Source of the DNA: Oscillospiraceae bacterium
GTDB lineage: Bacteria > Bacillota_A > Clostridia > Oscillospirales > Oscillospiraceae
Reading direction: 5' to 3'
DNA length: 7,005 bases
NCBI GenBank assembly: GCA_017411665.1
Contig: JAFQPT010000252.1
Span: 1 to 7,005 of the forward strand
This document shows positions 1 to 5,362 of the stretch, piece after piece (within the stretch, counting starts at the first letter, position 1; each line of letters begins with the position of its first letter). The notes under the pieces are model-generated. The model did not search any database, was not told where the DNA came from, and saw nothing but the letters and a program-made list of their open reading frames with translations. The position numbers and the translations under genes are program-made.

Positions 1-194
1 ACGGGGGGATATTCTCACCCACACTCCAATCTTCGACAGCATCTGCGGTCTCTTTGTAGTATCATGGTGAAAAATCGAAAACCGAGACAGTCCCCGAATC
101 ATGCAAAACGAATGGAAAGTGGGGAGAAAATGGCGATTGATAAACAGACATATCCGTTGTTATCCCTGTCAAGTGGGGAATACATACTCCGAAA
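1..194. other. Upstream stretch with no supported gene
   Basis: One plus-strand frame is open from the window start to position 249 (first ATG at 64), but it has no convincing ribosome binding site or recognisable motif. Its end runs through the proC promoter and reaches the proC leader. A minus-strand frame covering 62-1051 is the antisense of proC. I see no terminator hairpin, tRNA or repeat here. The stretch may be the far intergenic region of a gene lying to the left of the window. Confidence 0.5.
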
Positions 195-223
195 TTGCAA
201 GCGCGGCCGACCTGTGCTACAAT
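195..223 (+). promoter_or_regulatory. Sigma-A type promoter for proC and the binding-protein gene
   Basis: A -35 box TTGCAA (195-200) and a -10 box TACAAT (218-223) are separated by exactly 17 bases. The -10 box is preceded by TGC (215-217), which makes it an extended -10. Transcription should start near position 230, giving a leader of about 30 bases before the proC ATG. No operator-like dyad, T-box or riboswitch fits in so short a leader, so expression is probably constitutive or controlled by a factor I cannot see. Confidence 0.75.
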
Positions 224-259
224 GGGACACAACAAAACCACGATTTTGAGGTGACCTCT

Positions 260-1054
260 ATGAAATACGGATTCATCGGCCTTGGCAACATGGCCTCCGC
301 CATTATCCGCGGCATGGTGCGCAGCGGCAACTTCCCTGCAGGCAGCATCCTCGGCTTCAACCGCTCCGTGGGCAAAACGGAAGCCCTTGCCGCAGAGGTG
401 GGTCTGGTACCCATGCCCGACATCCCCACACTGGTGCGCAGCTGCGATGTCATCGTCCTTGCAGTCAAGCCCCAGATGCTGCCCGACGTGCTGCCGCTGG
501 TGTCGCCCACAGCCGCGCAGACCGTCATCACCATTGCCGCAGGCAAGCCCGCAGCCTACTATGAAGCGGTCTTTGGGGAAGGCATCCCCGTGGTGCGGGT
601 GATGCCCAATATCTCCGCCCGTGTGCTGGAAGCGGCAAGCGGCATCTGCGGCGGCAAATATGCCAACGAAGCCCACATTGCCATTGCAAAGGAAATGTTC
701 TCCACCGTCGGCACGGTCTATGACGTCACAGAGCCCCTGTTTGCAGCCTTCTCCGCACTTGCGGGTGCAAGCGGCGCGTTTATCCACCTGTACATCGATG
801 CACTGGCCTCCGCAGGGGTGAAAAACGGCCTGCCCAGACCCATGGCGCAGGAAATCGCCTGTCAGGCGGTGCTGGGTGCGGCAAAGCTCACCATGGCATC
901 CGACCTGCATCCCATTGCCCTTGCCGACCAGGTCTGCTCTCCCGGCGGCACCACCATCGAAGGCATCCACACCCTCAAGCGTCTCGGTTTCGAATCTGCT
1001 GTCCAGCAGGCGGTTGACGCGGTCATTGAAAAGGACCGTAAACTGGCGCAATAA
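260..1054 (+). CDS. proC: Pyrroline-5-carboxylate reductase (ProC)
   Basis: This cytosolic enzyme reduces 1-pyrroline-5-carboxylate to L-proline with NAD(P)H, the last step of proline synthesis. The 264-residue length fits the family (E. coli ProC is 269). Residues 4-14 (GFIGLGNMASA) are the Rossmann nucleotide-binding loop, followed by AVKPQML (68-74), MPN (115-117) and the C-terminal ProC signature around VCSPGGTTIEG (225-235), where the helical dimerisation domain lies. The ATG at 260 is chosen because GAGG (248-251) lies 8 bases upstream and the protein then begins right at the Rossmann strand. An in-frame ATG at 101 lies upstream of the promoter and is rejected. Two family motifs are altered: MPN is followed by IS instead of the E. 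coli TP, and the usual SGS-x-P-A-F segment reads AGASGAF (168-174), without the proline. The first change is, as far as I recall, common in Firmicutes. The gene heads a likely two-gene operon. Confidence 0.95.
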   Translation: MKYGFIGLGNMASAIIRGMVRSGNFPAGSILGFNRSVGKTEALAAEVGLVPMPDIPTLVRSCDVIVLAVKPQMLPDVLPLVSPTAAQTVITIAAGKPAAYYEAVFGEGIPVVRVMPNISARVLEAASGICGGKYANEAHIAIAKEMFSTVGTVYDVTEPLFAAFSALAGASGAFIHLYIDALASAGVKNGLPRPMAQEIACQAVLGAAKLTMASDLHPIALADQVCSPGGTTIEGIHTLKRLGFESAVQQAVDAVIEKDRKLAQ

Positions 1055-1087
1055 CGGACGGCAAATCCTGTTTGAAAAGAGATTGCC

Positions 1088-2656
1088 ATGAAATCACTCG
1101 TCCTCACCATCGCTATGATGCTCAATCTGTGGAGCGGCAGCGCAGCGGAACTTGCCGAAGCGCCGCTGCCTGTCCCTACCCCTGCCCCTGCGGTATTGTC
1201 CGTGTGCGTGGGCACCGAGGGACACACCATTGACCCCGGGTATCTGTCTGATGGTGAGGACGCTGCCGTTTTGCACCATTTGTTCGAGGGATTGATGAAG
1301 TACGCCCCTGTGCGTGGGGACAAGGAAATGAACGACATGGCGCTGACCTGCGGTTTGGCAGAGTCGGTGCAGGTGTCTGCGGACGGGCTGACCTACCGCT
1401 TCACCCTTCGCAGAGATGCCATGTGGTCCGACGGCGTGCCTGTCCGCGCAGGCGATTTCGTCTACGCGTGGCAGCGGCTGCTGCAGACCGAGTCCTATGG
1501 GGCACGGCAGCTGGGGGATGTGCTGGCATCGGTGACGGCCGAGGATGACCGCCTGCTGACTGCGGTGCTCAAGCGGCCCTGCCCGTGGTTTTTGAAGCTG
1601 TGTGCCGAGGTGTACGCTGCACCTGTCCGTCGGGATTTGACGGAGACCTACGGCGGTGACTGGACGCGGGAGGAAAACATTGCCGTCAGCGGTGCATACA
1701 CCATTGCGGAGTGGGTGCACGATGACCGCATGGTGCTGGTGAAGAACCCCTATTACTACGATTCCGTGACCGTAGACGCCATTGACTGGCAGTTTGCGGA
1801 CAGCCCCGACCGCATCGCAGCGGATTTTACCGCGGACGTGCCCGACAGCACCGCCACAGGTGCAGTGGAAAAGTCGGGGGTGTACTATCTGTACCTCAAT
1901 GCCAACGCCATCCGCGACTGGCGTATCCGTGCGGCCATGCTGCTGGCAATCGACCGCGCATCCATTGCGTCGCAGGTGGGAGACGGTGCGGCTGCCGCAG
2001 AAGGACTGGTGCCTGCGGGTATTTCGCTGACGGACGGTACGGCCTATCGTCCCGAGACCGCACCCATGCTGGTGTGGCTGCAAACGAAGTACCCGTCCTA
2101 TGACTTGCGCAGCTACGAGGGCAGATGCAGCTTGGCGGCGGATTTATATAATCAAGCGGTGGCGGAGGGCACGTGGAGTCACGGACGTACCCTGCAATAC
2201 CGATACAATGTGTCGGAAGTGAACGAAACGGTGATGCGCTGCTGCTGCGATGACTGGCTGCGGGTGCTGGGTCTGACGGTGACGGCGGCTCCCATGACTG
2301 CGGAGGACTACGGGAAGCTGCTGACCACCAATACCTTTGACGTTGCCTATCTCAGCTGGGTGGCGGATTACGACGACCCGCTGTGCTTTCTGCAAATCAT
2401 GGAGCGGGGCGGCGCGAACAACCATTCGGCGTGGGGCAGTCCGCAATACAACGGGCTGCTGGAGCAGGCGGCGATGAGCGGGGAGCAGCGGGACAGCCTG
2501 CTGTTTGCCGCGGACTGCGCTCTGTTTGAGGCGGAGCGGTTTGCGGTGTGTCCCGTGTACTGGTTCGGAGAGCCGTATTTTGCAGCCGACGGCATCACGG
2601 GCATTGCCCACAGCAGCCACAGCGGTTACTGGTTTGGGAATGTGAAAAGACAATAA
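1088..2656 (+). CDS. Family-5 extracellular solute-binding protein, oligopeptide-binding (OppA-like)
   Basis: The 522-residue protein matches the binding subunit of oligopeptide ABC importers (SBP family 5, OppA/DppA type). It shows the family hallmark DGLTYRFTLRRDAMWSDGVPV (99-119) followed by AGDFVYAWQRLL (121-132), then SGAYTIAEWV (201-210) with VKNPYYYD (218-225), and WRIRAAMLLAIDR (278-290). Residues 1-20 (one lysine, a hydrophobic core, then SGSAA) look like a signal peptide with signal peptidase I cleavage near 20/21, followed by a Pro/Ala-rich linker (25-35). There is no lipobox cysteine, although binding proteins of Gram-positive bacteria are usually lipoproteins. Eleven cysteines are present, including three in a row (385-387), which is odd for an exported protein. 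The start follows a weak AAAAGAGA (1075-1082) 33 bases after proC with no terminator between, so co-transcription is likely. No permease or ATPase gene is adjacent. The ligand cannot be told from sequence; peptide binding is a family inference. Confidence 0.88.
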   Translation: MKSLVLTIAMMLNLWSGSAAELAEAPLPVPTPAPAVLSVCVGTEGHTIDPGYLSDGEDAAVLHHLFEGLMKYAPVRGDKEMNDMALTCGLAESVQVSADGLTYRFTLRRDAMWSDGVPVRAGDFVYAWQRLLQTESYGARQLGDVLASVTAEDDRLLTAVLKRPCPWFLKLCAEVYAAPVRRDLTETYGGDWTREENIAVSGAYTIAEWVHDDRMVLVKNPYYYDSVTVDAIDWQFADSPDRIAADFTADVPDSTATGAVEKSGVYYLYLNANAIRDWRIRAAMLLAIDRASIASQVGDGAAAAEGLVPAGISLTDGTAYRPETAPMLVWLQTKYPSYDLRSYEGRCSLAADLYNQAVAEGTWSHGRTLQYRYNVSEVNETVMRCCCDDWLRVLGLTVTAAPMTAEDYGKLLTTNTFDVAYLSWVADYDDPLCFLQIMERGGANNHSAWGSPQYNGLLEQAAMSGEQRDSLLFAADCALFEAERFAVCPVYWFGEPYFAADGITGIAHSSHSGYWFGNVKRQ

Positions 2657-2688
2657 AAAAGGACCGGGCCTTACAGGTCGGTCCTTTT
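2657..2688. terminator. Bidirectional Rho-independent terminator between convergent genes
   Basis: AAAAGGACC (2657-2665) pairs with GGTCCTTTT (2680-2688), with further weaker pairing inside and a small loop near 2671-2675. On the plus strand the stem ends in a T run right after the stop codon of the binding-protein gene. On the minus strand the stem is followed by TTTTTT (complement of 2655-2660 and adjacent bases), so it can also end transcription of the transglutaminase-like gene. That gene's own stop codon (2687-2689) overlaps the edge of the stem. Confidence 0.85.
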
Positions 2689-3871
2689 ATGTATCTGTTT
2701 TTAAGCCTTCTTCTGCGACAATCAGCCGACCGGGCTCGTTGGGAGAGGTGCCGATTTGCAGCACCAGCTCTCCGTCAATGTAGCTGAAGCCGTAAATGTC
2801 CTCGCTGCCGCTGTATTGGTAGCGGTTGACGAAAATGCCCGTTGCAGGGGCGTAGGATAAGATCTGCTTGGGCTTGGAATACAGCACCAGTCCGTCGTGG
2901 AACCACAAGGTGGAGTGGTTGCCCTTCCAGTAGCTGTCGTTGCCCAGTCCCGTGAACCATGTGGCGAAGATGGTGTCGATGTATTGGGGCTCACCGCCGT
3001 CCCAGCGGTAGAGCATGCCGCTTTTGATGAAGAAGAAGCTGCCGTCCACAGGCACAAAGCCCGAGCGGACGCCGTCCCACACCGCACCCTCGTCATAGCG
3101 GGTATCGGTGCACTGTCCGTAGCCTTCTTCGGCGGTGAAGCTGTGGTCTGTGAGTCCTGCGTCGCTGCGCAGGAAATACGTATGAGAGGCCCGTCCCCGT
3201 CGGTCGGAGGTGGGATCGTCGTAGGTCACGTCCACGTTGTATTTCACCCCGTCAATGGTCACAACGTTCCACATATGGTTCATTTCGCTGCTGATGACGT
3301 AATCACATTCGATGCCGAAGCCGTTCATCAGCTCAGCGTACAGCAGGGCGTAGGACTGGCACACGCCGATGCCCTCGGTGAGAAGCTCGTAGGCGCTGTA
3401 GCGGCTGAGAGATTCGTCGTAGCCGTAGCACATGCACAGGTAGTCATGGTAAAACAGGGCGGTTTCCAGCTGGTTCCAGTCGGGGTCATAGAAGCTGCGC
3501 AGCTTTTCCAGTGCGGCGGCATACATCTGCCGCGCCTCGGCCAGCTCCTGCTCGGTCATGGTGTAGATGGGCTGCACAGCCAGCACCTTGTCACCCAGCA
3601 TGGTGAAGTGATATTCATCCGCCACGAAGAACAGGTCTGCCTCCGTGTACGCCACATCGCACCAGATCTCAAACAGCTCTTGGTCCTCCAAATCGTAGCC
3701 GATGAGGTAGAAGTTTTCACGATAGTCCATAAGGGCCTCATAGATTTTCTCTTCACAGGGCATTTTTGTACTGTCGATGAGGTCACCGATGGGGTCACGC
3801 TGCCAGAAGACGAATGCACCGATGGCGGCGATGACAAGCAGCAGCTTCACAAGTGATTTGACAAGTCGCAC
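2687..3871 (-). CDS. Membrane-anchored transglutaminase-like protein
   Basis: The 394-residue protein begins with a short basic stretch and a hydrophobic helix (about residues 6-23) with no signal peptidase site I trust, so it is probably an N-terminally anchored surface protein. Residues 135-220 form a transglutaminase-like (papain-fold) core: a YHDYL segment (141-145), then GIGVCQSYA with Cys171, NHMWN with His199, and YNVDVTYDD with Asp214, which together give the Cys-His-Asp triad. Related clostridial proteins are annotated only as transglutaminase-domain proteins; acting as a protease, cross-linker or peptidoglycan-associated enzyme are all possible. Residues about 265-385 hold repeated short beta-type segments rich in Tyr, Trp, Gly and Asp, resembling a beta-propeller or sensor-like domain. 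The start is GTG (3871-3869), chosen because AAAGGAGGGG (3888-3879) lies just upstream and no better ATG is nearby. It is transcribed alone and converges on the binding-protein gene. Confidence 0.85.
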   Translation of the reverse strand: MRLVKSLVKLLLVIAAIGAFVFWQRDPIGDLIDSTKMPCEEKIYEALMDYRENFYLIGYDLEDQELFEIWCDVAYTEADLFFVADEYHFTMLGDKVLAVQPIYTMTEQELAEARQMYAAALEKLRSFYDPDWNQLETALFYHDYLCMCYGYDESLSRYSAYELLTEGIGVCQSYALLYAELMNGFGIECDYVISSEMNHMWNVVTIDGVKYNVDVTYDDPTSDRRGRASHTYFLRSDAGLTDHSFTAEEGYGQCTDTRYDEGAVWDGVRSGFVPVDGSFFFIKSGMLYRWDGGEPQYIDTIFATWFTGLGNDSYWKGNHSTLWFHDGLVLYSKPKQILSYAPATGIFVNRYQYSGSEDIYGFSYIDGELVLQIGTSPNEPGRLIVAEEGLKTDT

Positions 3872-3903
3872 GAAAAATCCCCTCCTTTCGAGAAATTACA
3901 GAT

Positions 3904-3932
3904 AGTCTACCACGTTTATACGGGTGAAACAA
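3904..3932 (-). promoter_or_regulatory. Likely promoter of the transglutaminase-like gene
   Basis: On the minus strand TTGTTT (3932-3927) and TAGACT (3909-3904) are spaced by 17 bases, with TGG directly before the -10 box (extended -10 form). The start of transcription would fall near 3897, leaving a short leader that contains the strong ribosome binding site. The hexamers are imperfect, so this is a moderate call. Confidence 0.5.
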
Positions 3933-3961
3933 TAAAGATTTGTTTAAGGTTGCGGACAGAG

Positions 3962-4103
3962 TGCGCTTTGTTCGTGGAATTGAGATTCTTCACTGCACTT
4001 CGTTTCGTTCAGAATGACAAGGTGCGGTGAGGTGTTGCGGTTTTTGCCGCAGCCTGTTAACCCGAGGAGCCTGCGACGAGGGATCTCAAAGATTCGGACA
4101 GAG
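3962..4103. repeat. 142-base palindromic direct repeat, copy 1
   Basis: This copy matches 4429-4570 at 139 of 142 positions, in the same orientation and with no gaps. The differences are at 3977 (G against A), 4058 (T against C) and 4060 (A against T). Like copy 2 it is an imperfect palindrome: a left arm with TTGAGAT, a central TGCGG-TTTTTG-CCGCA hairpin and a right arm with ATCTCAA. The two changes at 4058 and 4060 break the inner TGTCAT/ATGACA pairing that copy 2 keeps, so copy 1 looks like the decayed copy. It ends 7 bases from the stop codon of the GIY-YIG gene. The 9-mer CGGACAGAG closes the repeat and also occurs immediately to its left (3953-3961). Confidence 0.95.
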
Positions 4104-4110
4104 GAAGTAC

Positions 4111-4407
4111 CTATGATTCAAAGAAAATGCGATTCGATAGCGATAAATCATTCCACTCGGGATTGATGGAATCAATTAAGGCCTCTTTCTTTTTTCGATT
4201 CCAGCTTTTCAGTTCTTTTTCCCGCGTAATTGCGATGTTTATGTCGGAGCAAGTCTCGAAATAAATCAGCTTTTCAACATTGTAGCGGTCAGTGAACCCG
4301 GGAACGAGATGGTTTTTGTGCTCAAAGGTACGGCGTTCCAGATTGTTAGTGACACCGATGTAAAGAACGCTGTGTCCTTTGTTGGTGAGTATGTACACAT
4401 AATACAT
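4111..4407 (-). CDS. Small GIY-YIG family nuclease (YhbQ/UPF0213-like)
   Basis: The 98-residue protein is almost only the GIY-YIG nuclease domain. It opens with YVYILTNK (3-10), then LYIGVTNNLERR (16-26, covering the YIG half of the motif and the conserved arginine), EHKN (29-32), a TREKELKSWNRKKK segment (61-74) with the conserved Glu63, and the family-typical NPEWNDL (82-88). The usual Tyr, Tyr, Arg and Glu active-site positions all appear present, so it should be able to cut DNA; its biological role is unknown. The ATG at 4407 is chosen because GGGAG (4418-4414) lies 6 bases upstream and the domain starts at residue 3. The frame stays open upstream to an ATG at 4527 inside the adjacent repeat, but that 40-residue extension is repeat-derived. 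The gene is visibly more AT-rich than its neighbours, and it lies 7 and 21 bases from two near-identical repeats, both signs of mobility. Confidence 0.92.
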   Translation of the reverse strand: MYYVYILTNKGHSVLYIGVTNNLERRTFEHKNHLVPGFTDRYNVEKLIYFETCSDINIAITREKELKSWNRKKKEALIDSINPEWNDLSLSNRIFFES

Positions 4408-4413
4408 GGCTGA

Positions 4414-4418
4414 CTCCC
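4414..4418 (-). promoter_or_regulatory. Ribosome binding site that sets the GIY-YIG start
   Basis: GGGAG on the minus strand lies 6 bases before the ATG at 4407. It supports the 98-residue protein over a 138-residue version starting inside the repeat at 4527, where I see no comparable site. Confidence 0.6.
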
Positions 4419-4428
4419 TATCATCAGT

Positions 4429-4570
4429 TGCGCTTTGTTCGTGAAATTGAGATTCTTCACTGCACTTCGTTTCGTTCAGAATGACAAGGTGCGGTGAGGT
4501 GTTGCGGTTTTTGCCGCAGCCTGTCATCCCGAGGAGCCTGCGACGAGGGATCTCAAAGATTCGGACAGAG
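4429..4570. repeat. 142-base palindromic direct repeat, copy 2
   Basis: This is the better-preserved copy of the repeat at 3962-4103. Nested pairing is visible: TTGAGAT (4447-4453) with ATCTCAA (4550-4556), ATGACA (4481-4486) with TGTCAT (4522-4527), and TGCGG (4503-4507) with CCGCA (4514-4518) around a T-rich loop. The arms are related but diverged between these blocks, as in REP-type or MITE-like palindromes. It lies between the DUF1643 gene (8 bases from its stop codon) and the GIY-YIG gene (21 bases from its start), so any transcript of the nuclease from the right must cross it. No transposase gene is in the window. Confidence 0.95.
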
Positions 4571-4578
4571 TATATTCC

Positions 4579-5193
4579 TCACTTCGCAATCAAATCAATA
4601 TACCCTTCGATGTCAAAATCGCGGACGGGCTCGTCCCTGCGCAGATACAGGGGGTGGTGGGGGTGACCCTTCTTGCTGATTTTCCCTGCGCAGACCCAGC
4701 GGGCATTGTGCGCCTTGCCGATTTCGATCATGTCACGGACGCAGTGGGGCAGGTACTTCCGCTTTTCGATGATTGCGCCCCATGCCGCCCAGACCACGGG
4801 ATTCTCGCTTTGGCTGAGCACGAAGTCGAATGCTTTCATGTTCTCCGCGTGGAGATGGGCATTCAGCTCCTTCTCCATATCGTCGGGATTGGTGGCGCGC
4901 TGGGCGTAGACATTGAACATGGTGAAGCTGTCAAAGCCGTTGCCCAGTGCGATGCGCTGCACGGATTTGAGGGTGTTGTCCAGATTTTCGGGCTGTGCGG
5001 TGGAGGGGTTGATGCCGATGCAAATCAGGGGATTTTTGCCCTTTGTGCCCAGTATGTAACGGTATTCGGAGTAGAAGTCGGGAATATACAGCCACTTGTC
5101 GCGGTCGTAGACCTCGCTGCGCTCCGAGTGCAGACAGGCATCCGCGAAGGTCAGCACGTCGATGCGGTCGGTGGTGGTGGAGGGGATGTGCAT
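4579..5193 (-). CDS. DUF1643 family protein
   Basis: This 204-residue protein belongs to the DUF1643 family, whose biochemical role is not established. Family landmarks in order are LICIGINPSTA (56-66), LDNTLK (71-76), FNVYAQRATNPDD (93-105), VVWAAWG (133-139) and GHPHHPLYL (176-184). There is no signal peptide or membrane segment, so it is probably cytosolic. The start at 5193 is chosen because AAAGGAG (5206-5200) lies 6 bases upstream. An in-frame ATG slightly upstream precedes that site, and the longer frame reaching 5325 runs antisense through a tRNA gene and is rejected. I find no clear promoter for it: the leader overlaps the divergent tRNA promoter, so the transcript may start within or beyond the tRNA gene. 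It ends 8 bases before a repeat and could be co-transcribed with the GIY-YIG gene. Confidence 0.87.
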   Translation of the reverse strand: MHIPSTTTDRIDVLTFADACLHSERSEVYDRDKWLYIPDFYSEYRYILGTKGKNPLICIGINPSTAQPENLDNTLKSVQRIALGNGFDSFTMFNVYAQRATNPDDMEKELNAHLHAENMKAFDFVLSQSENPVVWAAWGAIIEKRKYLPHCVRDMIEIGKAHNARWVCAGKISKKGHPHHPLYLRRDEPVRDFDIEGYIDLIAK

Positions 5194-5207
5194 AGTCGTC
5201 TCCTTTG

Positions 5208-5236
5208 TTGACATTGTTGGCGAATTGGGATAAAAT
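5208..5236 (+). promoter_or_regulatory. Promoter of tRNA-Arg
   Basis: A perfect -35 box TTGACA (5208-5213) and a TAAAAT -10 box (5231-5236) are spaced by exactly 17 bases. The predicted start, near 5243, lies only a few bases before the mature tRNA 5' end. This is the strongest promoter in the window, as expected for a stable RNA. It overlaps the leader of the divergent DUF1643 gene. Confidence 0.85.
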
Positions 5237-5247
5237 ACAAAAGATAT

Positions 5248-5324
5248 GCCCCGATAGCTCAGCAGGATAGAGCACTCGCCTCCTAAGCGAGGGGCCGGAG
5301 GTTCGAATCCTCTTCGGGGTGCCA
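5248..5324 (+). tRNA. tRNA-Arg (anticodon CCU)
   Basis: The 77-base gene folds as a standard cloverleaf. The acceptor GCCCCGA pairs with TCGGGGT (5314-5320; the first pair is G-T). The D arm starts at GCTC (5257-5260). The anticodon stem CTCGC/GCGAG (5275-5279 and 5287-5291) encloses the loop CTCCTAA with anticodon CCT at 5282-5284, a 5-base variable loop follows, and the T arm GGAGG/CCTCT holds TTCGAAT. The CCA end is encoded (5322-5324). The anticodon reads AGG arginine codons, so this is a minor arginine isoacceptor. It is a single-gene unit with its own promoter and terminator. Confidence 0.97.
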
Positions 5325-5333
5325 TATTTGGGG

Positions 5334-5362
5334 GAAAGAGTCCGTCAGGGCTCTTTCTTTTT
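5334..5362 (+). terminator. Rho-independent terminator after tRNA-Arg
   Basis: GAAAGAGTCC (5334-5343) pairs with GGGCTCTTTC (5348-5357) around the loop GTCA, with one G-T pair, and is followed by TTTTT (5358-5362). It begins 10 bases after the tRNA CCA. On the minus strand the hairpin lies just past the stop codon of the neighbouring gene, but no T run follows it in that direction, so it should be mainly a plus-strand terminator. Confidence 0.88.

Noticed and set aside
1..249. Plus-strand frame open from the window edge, ATG at 64
   Set aside because: There is no ribosome binding site or motif, and its 3' part overlaps the proC promoter. I cannot exclude the tail of an upstream gene but do not support it.
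224..259. T-box or riboswitch before proC
   Set aside because: The leader after the predicted start is only about 30 bases, too short for either.
62..1051. Minus-strand 329-codon open frame opposite proC
   Set aside because: It mirrors the proC coding sequence. The translation is Cys/His/Gly-rich with no family motif, and proC on the other strand is unmistakable.
1094..2083. Minus-strand 329-codon open frame opposite the binding-protein gene
   Set aside because: It is an antisense shadow of a clear OppA-family gene in GC-rich DNA, with no ribosome binding site or recognisable domain.
2897..3856. Plus-strand 319-codon open frame opposite the transglutaminase-like gene
   Set aside because: Its composition is typical of a shadow frame (long runs of Val, His, Ala and Glu without motifs). 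The minus-strand frame has an intact catalytic triad.
4503..4518. Terminator at the central hairpin of the repeat
   Set aside because: The stem is only 5 base pairs, and neither strand has a T run directly after it; the T run lies in the loop.
3962..4570. CRISPR array
   Set aside because: There are only two repeats of 142 bases with a gene between them. Repeat length, spacing and number do not fit CRISPR.
3962..4570. Classical insertion sequence or composite transposon
   Set aside because: No transposase is encoded, and the flanking repeats are themselves palindromic and non-coding. The unit is therefore described as a candidate novel mobile element, not an IS.
4579..5324. Integrative element using the tRNA-Arg gene as attachment site
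   Set aside because: There is no integrase gene and no duplicated tRNA 3' end in the window.
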